DNA from: Legionellaceae bacterium
GTDB lineage: Bacteria; Pseudomonadota; Gammaproteobacteria; Legionellales; Legionellaceae
DNA: 8,755 bases
Assembly (NCBI GenBank): GCA_027449525.1
Contig: DAIDLK010000032.1
Coordinates: 1 to 8,755 of the forward strand
Direction of reading: 5' to 3'
Each line of letters begins with the position of its first letter. The stretch's first letter is position 1. The notes beneath the pieces are model-generated. The model saw nothing but the letters and a program-made list of their open reading frames with translations. It searched no databases and had not been told where the DNA came from. Made by a program: the position numbers and the translations under genes. Shown one piece after another: positions 4,221-8,755 of the stretch.

Positions 4221-6890
4221 ATGCACGCTGAGCAACACCACTTTCCAACCCAACAACTTACGGTCGACGGCACAATTTATCACTATTACAGTTTAAAGCA
4301 TGCGGAGGAACATGAGTTTAACGGCATTAGCCGGCTGCCCTACTCACTAAAGGTATTGTTTGAGAATTTATTACGCTTCGCCGACGGCGTCACGGTCACA
4401 CGACAGGATATTCAAGCATTAGCTGATTGGGTGACTACGCAACAATCGACGCATGAGATAGCTTACCGTCCAGCACGAGTGTTAATGCAAGATTTCACTG
4501 GCGTACCAGCCATTGTTGATTTAGCCGCCATGCGCGAAGCTATCGTAACGCTGAACGGCGATCCCAATAAAATTTCGCCGTTATCTCCAGTCGATTTAGT
4601 GATTGACCATTCAGTGATGGTTGATTACTTTGCTACCAACCATGCAATGCAAGACAATACTGCTGTAGAAATTCAACGCAACCACGAGCGCTATGAGTTT
4701 TTACGCTGGGGGCAAAACGCGTTCACTAACTTTCGCGTGGTGCCGCCTGGAACCGGTATCTGTCACCAAGTTAACCTAGAATACTTAGCAAAAACGGTCT
4801 GGCAACATGAAGTTGAGGGTGTGCGTTACGCTTACCCTGACACGTTGGTTGGCACGGATTCTCACACGACCATGATCAATGCGCTGGGGGTCTTGGGTTG
4901 GGGCGTCGGTGGAATCGAAGCAGAAGCAGCGATGTTAGGACAGCCGGTGTCAATGTTAATTCCTGAGGTCATTGGTTTTAAACTGGTTGGTCAGCTAAAC
5001 GAAGGCATTACAGCAACGGACTTAGTACTGACCGTAACCAATGTATTACGTAAAAAGGGGGTGGTCGGTAAATTCGTTGAGTTTTACGGACCTGGGCTGA
5101 CGCACTTACCGCTAGCTGATCGCGCCACAATTTCCAACATGGCCCCAGAATACGGTGCTACCTGCGGCTTTTTCCCAGTTGACCAAGAAACATTGCGCTA
5201 CCTGAAATTAACAGGACGTGATGAACACACGTTGGCTTTGGTCGAAGCCTACAGTAAAGCCCAAGGATTATGGCATGATGAAAACAGCAACGAACCACTC
5301 TTTACCGATAGCGTAACTTTGGATTTAAGCACCGTAGAAGCCTCGTTGGCTGGCCCCAAACGACCACAAGATCGTGTTAGTTTAGCCACACTACCGAGTG
5401 CCTTGACTACTTTTCTTTCCGAATGTGGCAAGGCGGAGCAGGCAAACACAGCGTTTCCGGTCAGCGGGCATGATTTTAATTTACATCACGGTGATGTCGT
5501 CATTGCCGCCATTACTAGCTGCACGAACACCTCGAACCCCAGTGTGCTAATGGCCGCCGGCCTGGTAGCGAAAAAAGCATTAGCTAAAGGCTTGCAACGT
5601 AAACCTTGGGTAAAATCATCCTTGGCGCCCGGCTCTAAAGTAGTGACAGACTACCTACAACAAGCCGGTCTACAACAGCATTTAGATGCATTAGGATTTA
5701 ATTTAGTCGGTTATGGCTGCACGACCTGCATTGGTAACTCAGGCCCCTTGCCGGAAGCTATTGCTGATAGCGTGACCCAACATGATCTAGTGGTCTGCTC
5801 AGTTTTATCGGGTAATCGCAACTTTGAGGGGCGAATTCATCCACAAGTCCGAGCCAATTGGCTGGCCTCTCCACCCTTAGTCGTCGCGTACGCATTATGT
5901 GGCACCACCTGTATTGATTTAACGAGTGAACCGCTTGGCAACGATCAACAGGGCAACCCCGTGTACCTAAAAGACATTTGGCCCACTGCTGCAGAAATAG
6001 CTCAGGAAGTAGCGCTGGTGACGCAAAGTATGTTCCATCAAGAATACGCCAAAGTGTTTCAGGGCGATGTCCATTGGCAAGCGCTTAGCTCGGGTAACAG
6101 CAGTACTTATAACTGGGATGCCCACTCCACGTACATCCAGCACCCACCCTTTTTTAAAGACTTGCAGCCGCAGCCAGTACCGATTCAACCGATTGAGAAA
6201 GCACGTATTTTGGCCTTATTTGGTGACTCAATTACCACGGATCATATCTCTCCAGCCGGTGCGATTAAAGCAAACTCGCCTGCTGGGCTGTATTTAAGCG
6301 CACAAGGGGTTGCAACGACTGAGTTCAACTCTTATGGCTCACGGCGAGGTAATCATGAAGTGATGATGCGTGGCACGTTTGCCAATATTCGCATTCGTAA
6401 TGAAATGACACCAGGGGTTGAAGGCGGCGTTACCCGTTACCTTCCCAGTCATGAAATCATGCCTATTTACGATGCGGCCATGCGTTATCAAGCGGACAAC
6501 GTCCCCTTAGTTATTTTTGCTGGCCTTGAGTACGGTACTGGCTCATCACGCGATTGGGCCGCAAAAGGAACGCGCTTACTGGGCGTGCGCGCCGTCATTG
6601 CTGAGAGTTTTGAGCGTATTCATCGCTCAAATTTAGTTGGCATGGGCGTGTTGCCGCTACAGTTTGCCCCCGGCATTACTCGAAAATCCCTGCAACTGAA
6701 TGGGACTGAACGTATCAGCATCCCAATTAGTTCAACCATCAGCCCTGGTGCTATACTGACGGTCAGTATCACTCATCATGATGGGAATACCGAGTCATTT
6801 GAGGTAATTTGCCGCATCGATACCATGAATGAAATGGAGTATTATCGTCACGGTGGTATTTTGCAGTATGTATTAAGGAATCTCGCTTAG
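4221..6890 (+). CDS. acnA: Aconitate hydratase A (aconitase, IRP1/AcnA type)
   Basis: This cytoplasmic [4Fe-4S] enzyme isomerises citrate to isocitrate through cis-aconitate in the citric acid cycle. At 889 aa it matches the roughly 890-residue AcnA class in length and is complete. The three cluster ligands are C434 (ITSCTNTSNPSVL) and C500 and C503 (GYGCTTCIGNSGPLPEA). Other landmarks are TGVPAIVDLAAMR (93-105), the DHSVMVD segment (129-135), GTDSHTTMINALGVLGWGVG (211-230), the swivelling domain with GDSITTDHISPAG (668-680), YGSRRGNHEVMMRGTF (705-720) and the substrate-binding loop YGTGSSRDWAAKG (771-783). All expected catalytic regions look intact. The start has a strong ribosome-binding site. 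mfd begins 4 nt after the TAG stop, so the two are probably co-transcribed. AcnA-type enzymes can also bind RNA when the cluster is lost; nothing in this sequence shows that directly. Confidence 0.97.
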   Translation: MHAEQHHFPTQQLTVDGTIYHYYSLKHAEEHEFNGISRLPYSLKVLFENLLRFADGVTVTRQDIQALADWVTTQQSTHEIAYRPARVLMQDFTGVPAIVDLAAMREAIVTLNGDPNKISPLSPVDLVIDHSVMVDYFATNHAMQDNTAVEIQRNHERYEFLRWGQNAFTNFRVVPPGTGICHQVNLEYLAKTVWQHEVEGVRYAYPDTLVGTDSHTTMINALGVLGWGVGGIEAEAAMLGQPVSMLIPEVIGFKLVGQLNEGITATDLVLTVTNVLRKKGVVGKFVEFYGPGLTHLPLADRATISNMAPEYGATCGFFPVDQETLRYLKLTGRDEHTLALVEAYSKAQGLWHDENSNEPLFTDSVTLDLSTVEASLAGPKRPQDRVSLATLPSALTTFLSECGKAEQANTAFPVSGHDFNLHHGDVVIAAITSCTNTSNPSVLMAAGLVAKKALAKGLQRKPWVKSSLAPGSKVVTDYLQQAGLQQHLDALGFNLVGYGCTTCIGNSGPLPEAIADSVTQHDLVVCSVLSGNRNFEGRIHPQVRANWLASPPLVVAYALCGTTCIDLTSEPLGNDQQGNPVYLKDIWPTAAEIAQEVALVTQSMFHQEYAKVFQGDVHWQALSSGNSSTYNWDAHSTYIQHPPFFKDLQPQPVPIQPIEKARILALFGDSITTDHISPAGAIKANSPAGLYLSAQGVATTEFNSYGSRRGNHEVMMRGTFANIRIRNEMTPGVEGGVTRYLPSHEIMPIYDAAMRYQADNVPLVIFAGLEYGTGSSRDWAAKGTRLLGVRAVIAESFERIHRSNLVGMGVLPLQFAPGITRKSLQLNGTERISIPISSTISPGAILTVSITHHDGNTESFEVICRIDTMNEMEYYRHGGILQYVLRNLA

Positions 6891-6894
6891 GCTC

Positions 6895-8755
6895 ATGTCG
6901 TTGCTTACTTTTTTACCTAATATTCAAGCGAACAAACAAACCTGGGGACAACTGCATGGCTGCAGCTTGTCCTTAGCACTGGGGTTATTAGCCAGACAAA
7001 CGCCAGAGCCTAAGCTCGTTATAGCACCTGATCAATTATCGGCTCAGCAGTTACACGCTGAGCTACAATTTTTTCTTGCGGAGGACGTCAAGCCTGAGGA
7101 CATTTGTCTTTTTCCCGACTGGGAAACACTACCCTACGACTTATTTTCTCCACACCAAGACATTATCTCCCAGCGTTTAGCCATTTTAAACCGTTTAATT
7201 CACCAACCAACTCAATTAATCGTGATTGCTTCAGTCAGTACACTAATGCATCGGCTTTGCCCACAACCATTTATTATCCAACAAACCCTGTTATTAACGT
7301 TACAACAAACGCTGTCATTCAGCTCTTTTCGTACCCAGTTAATCGATGCCGGTTATCGCGCCGTGAATCAAGTACTCGAACACGGTGAGTTTGCCATTCG
7401 AGGCGGACTGATGGATATTTTCCCCATGGGCAGTGCTTGGCCTTATCGTATCGAATGCTTTGATGATCAAATTGACAGCATCCGACGCTTTGACCCTGAA
7501 AATCAACGCTCCATCGAAAAGGTTACGTGCGTTCAATTGCTGCCGGCACGTGAGTTCCCTATTCATGCGGCAGGTATTGCCCTATTTCGCCAACAATTTC
7601 GCGCACAATTCTCAGTCAATCCAAGTCGGTGCCCACTGTACAACGCAATCAGCGAAGGACAATTTCCTCATGGCATTGAATACTATCTGCCACTTTTTTT
7701 TGAGCAAACCGCTACCATTTTTGATTATTTACCGCCAACAACCACCATCTGCTTAATCGATTCGATCCGCACTCAGGCAGAACAATTTGAGCAAGATACA
7801 ATCAATCGATACGCACAACGTCAACACGATTTAACCCGTCCATTGCTCAATCCTACGCAGTGTTTTTTAACCACACAGGAATTATTTACACGGACTAACG
7901 CGTATCGCCTACGCCATTTACAGCACGCGCCTGCTCGCAAAAAAGGTGCTCACTTTAATTTTAATACCTTACCCAGCCAGACCATTGAGCACCTGACACA
8001 AATTAAGCCTATCAACTCAGCGCGTACGGTTATTATGGTAGAAAGTGCAGGGCGTCGTGAAGTACTTCATGAGTTATTACAGCAACACCAACTAAGTGCA
8101 AAAACTCAACCTTCTTGGTCTGCGTTCTTAAACGATGATACACCACTGAATCTCCTCGTAAGCCCCGTCACCAACGGAGTGGAATTACCTGATCTTTCAC
8201 TGACACTGCTCGTTGAAGCACAATTTTTTGGCAAACAACGCGCCCCGCAACAGCAACGCGCCCAAAAAACGGTTAACCCTGATCTTATTATCCGCGATTT
8301 GGCTGAGTTACAACTCGGCGCACCGGTGGTGCATCTTAATTTTGGCGTAGGACGTTACCACGGCTTACAATCGTTTGTTACCGATGGCATTGAGCATGAA
8401 TACCTAGTACTGCATTACGCTGGGGACGATAAAATTTACGTACCGGTGACGTCGCTCCACTACATTAGCCGTTATACTGGCGCCGATACCGAGCACGCAC
8501 CGCTCCACCGCCTTGGTAGCGACCAATGGCAAAAAGAAAAACAACAAGCGGCCGAAAAAATTAATGACACGGCCGTTGAATTACTCGCACTGTACGCGCA
8601 ACGCGCAGCAACGAAGGGCTACGCGCACGTGATTGACAGCGCAGCGTATCAACAATTTGCGAGCCACTTTGCGTTTGAAGAAACTATTGACCAACAGCGG
8701 GCTATTAACGACATCATCCACGATATGCAAGCTGAAAAGCCCATGGACCGACTTA
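6895..8755 (+). CDS. mfd: Mfd, transcription-repair coupling factor (partial, C-terminus off the window)
   Basis: Mfd removes RNA polymerase stalled at lesions and recruits UvrA for nucleotide excision repair. The frame is open from ATG 6895 to the right edge, giving 620 residues of a protein of about 1150. The UvrB-like N-terminal module is recognised by FPDWETLPYD and SPHQDIIS (73-92), then EHGEFAIRGGLMDIFPMGS (162-180) and PYRIECFDDQIDSIRRFD (183-200). The RNA-polymerase-interaction (CarD-like) domain spans about 469-545, with LGAPVVHLNFGVGRYHG and YVPVTSLHYISRY (from 515). The translocase module follows, and the window stops at MDRL, just before the expected Walker A motif. The start lies 4 nt after the acnA stop. 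There is no well-placed Shine-Dalgarno (AAGGA at 6875-6879 is 15 nt away), so translation is probably coupled to acnA. The visible N-terminus is short ahead of the first conserved block but aligns with the family. Confidence 0.96.
   Translation, partial: MSLLTFLPNIQANKQTWGQLHGCSLSLALGLLARQTPEPKLVIAPDQLSAQQLHAELQFFLAEDVKPEDICLFPDWETLPYDLFSPHQDIISQRLAILNRLIHQPTQLIVIASVSTLMHRLCPQPFIIQQTLLLTLQQTLSFSSFRTQLIDAGYRAVNQVLEHGEFAIRGGLMDIFPMGSAWPYRIECFDDQIDSIRRFDPENQRSIEKVTCVQLLPAREFPIHAAGIALFRQQFRAQFSVNPSRCPLYNAISEGQFPHGIEYYLPLFFEQTATIFDYLPPTTTICLIDSIRTQAEQFEQDTINRYAQRQHDLTRPLLNPTQCFLTTQELFTRTNAYRLRHLQHAPARKKGAHFNFNTLPSQTIEHLTQIKPINSARTVIMVESAGRREVLHELLQQHQLSAKTQPSWSAFLNDDTPLNLLVSPVTNGVELPDLSLTLLVEAQFFGKQRAPQQQRAQKTVNPDLIIRDLAELQLGAPVVHLNFGVGRYHGLQSFVTDGIEHEYLVLHYAGDDKIYVPVTSLHYISRYTGADTEHAPLHRLGSDQWQKEKQQAAEKINDTAVELLALYAQRAATKGYAHVIDSAAYQQFASHFAFEETIDQQRAINDIIHDMQAEKPMDRL

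Noticed and set aside
7433..7756. 107-aa plus-strand frame and a 75-aa minus-strand frame (7339-7566) inside mfd
   Set aside because: Both overlap an unbroken and well-conserved Mfd reading frame, so they are shadows.
1..8755. Mobile element, CRISPR array or tRNA
   Set aside because: I saw no transposase or integrase frame, no regularly spaced repeats and no tRNA-like cloverleaf. This was read by eye, so weak remnants could be missed.

Overview
The window looks like a chromosomal segment of a moderately AT-leaning gammaproteobacterium. The AcnA, Mfd, UmuD and UmuC sequences all read as gammaproteobacterial. A Legionellales-type host is possible, because two unrecognised effector-like paralogs sit here, but that placement is inference only and no marker in the window settles it.

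Layout: (1) 1-1472, minus strand: a umuDC SOS mutagenesis operon with overlapping stop and start codons (TAATG). umuC runs off the left edge. UmuD is unusual: a canonical self-cleaving core (A58-G59 cleavage bond, S94/K131 dyad) carries an N-terminal extension of about 34 residues with a GGARANAGRPKG motif. (2) 1473-1639: a divergent control region. The umuD promoter has a 22-bp imperfect dyad over its predicted start point and no consensus LexA box nearby. A good promoter faces the other way. (3) 1619/1640-2575, plus strand, and 2582-4084, minus strand: two convergent unrecognised genes with only 6 nt between their stop codons. Their products are diverged paralogs sharing a 'YK-ST--H' segment, an 'IR-C-GAG' motif and a late 'K-YYG---P-P' motif. 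(4) 4221-6890, plus strand: complete aconitase A (acnA, 889 aa). (5) 6895 to the right edge, plus strand: the first 620 residues of transcription-repair coupling factor Mfd, starting 4 nt after the acnA stop and cut just before the helicase Walker A motif.

Working together: umuDC and mfd are both DNA-damage genes (translesion synthesis; transcription-coupled repair), but they lie on opposite sides of the paralog pair and are not co-transcribed. acnA and mfd probably share a transcript. The most interesting parts are the extended UmuD with its candidate operator and the convergent paralog pair. In the pair, the spacing of a conserved His and a Cys-x-Gly motif recalls clan CD (caspase-like) cysteine peptidases. 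That reading is a hypothesis, not an assignment.
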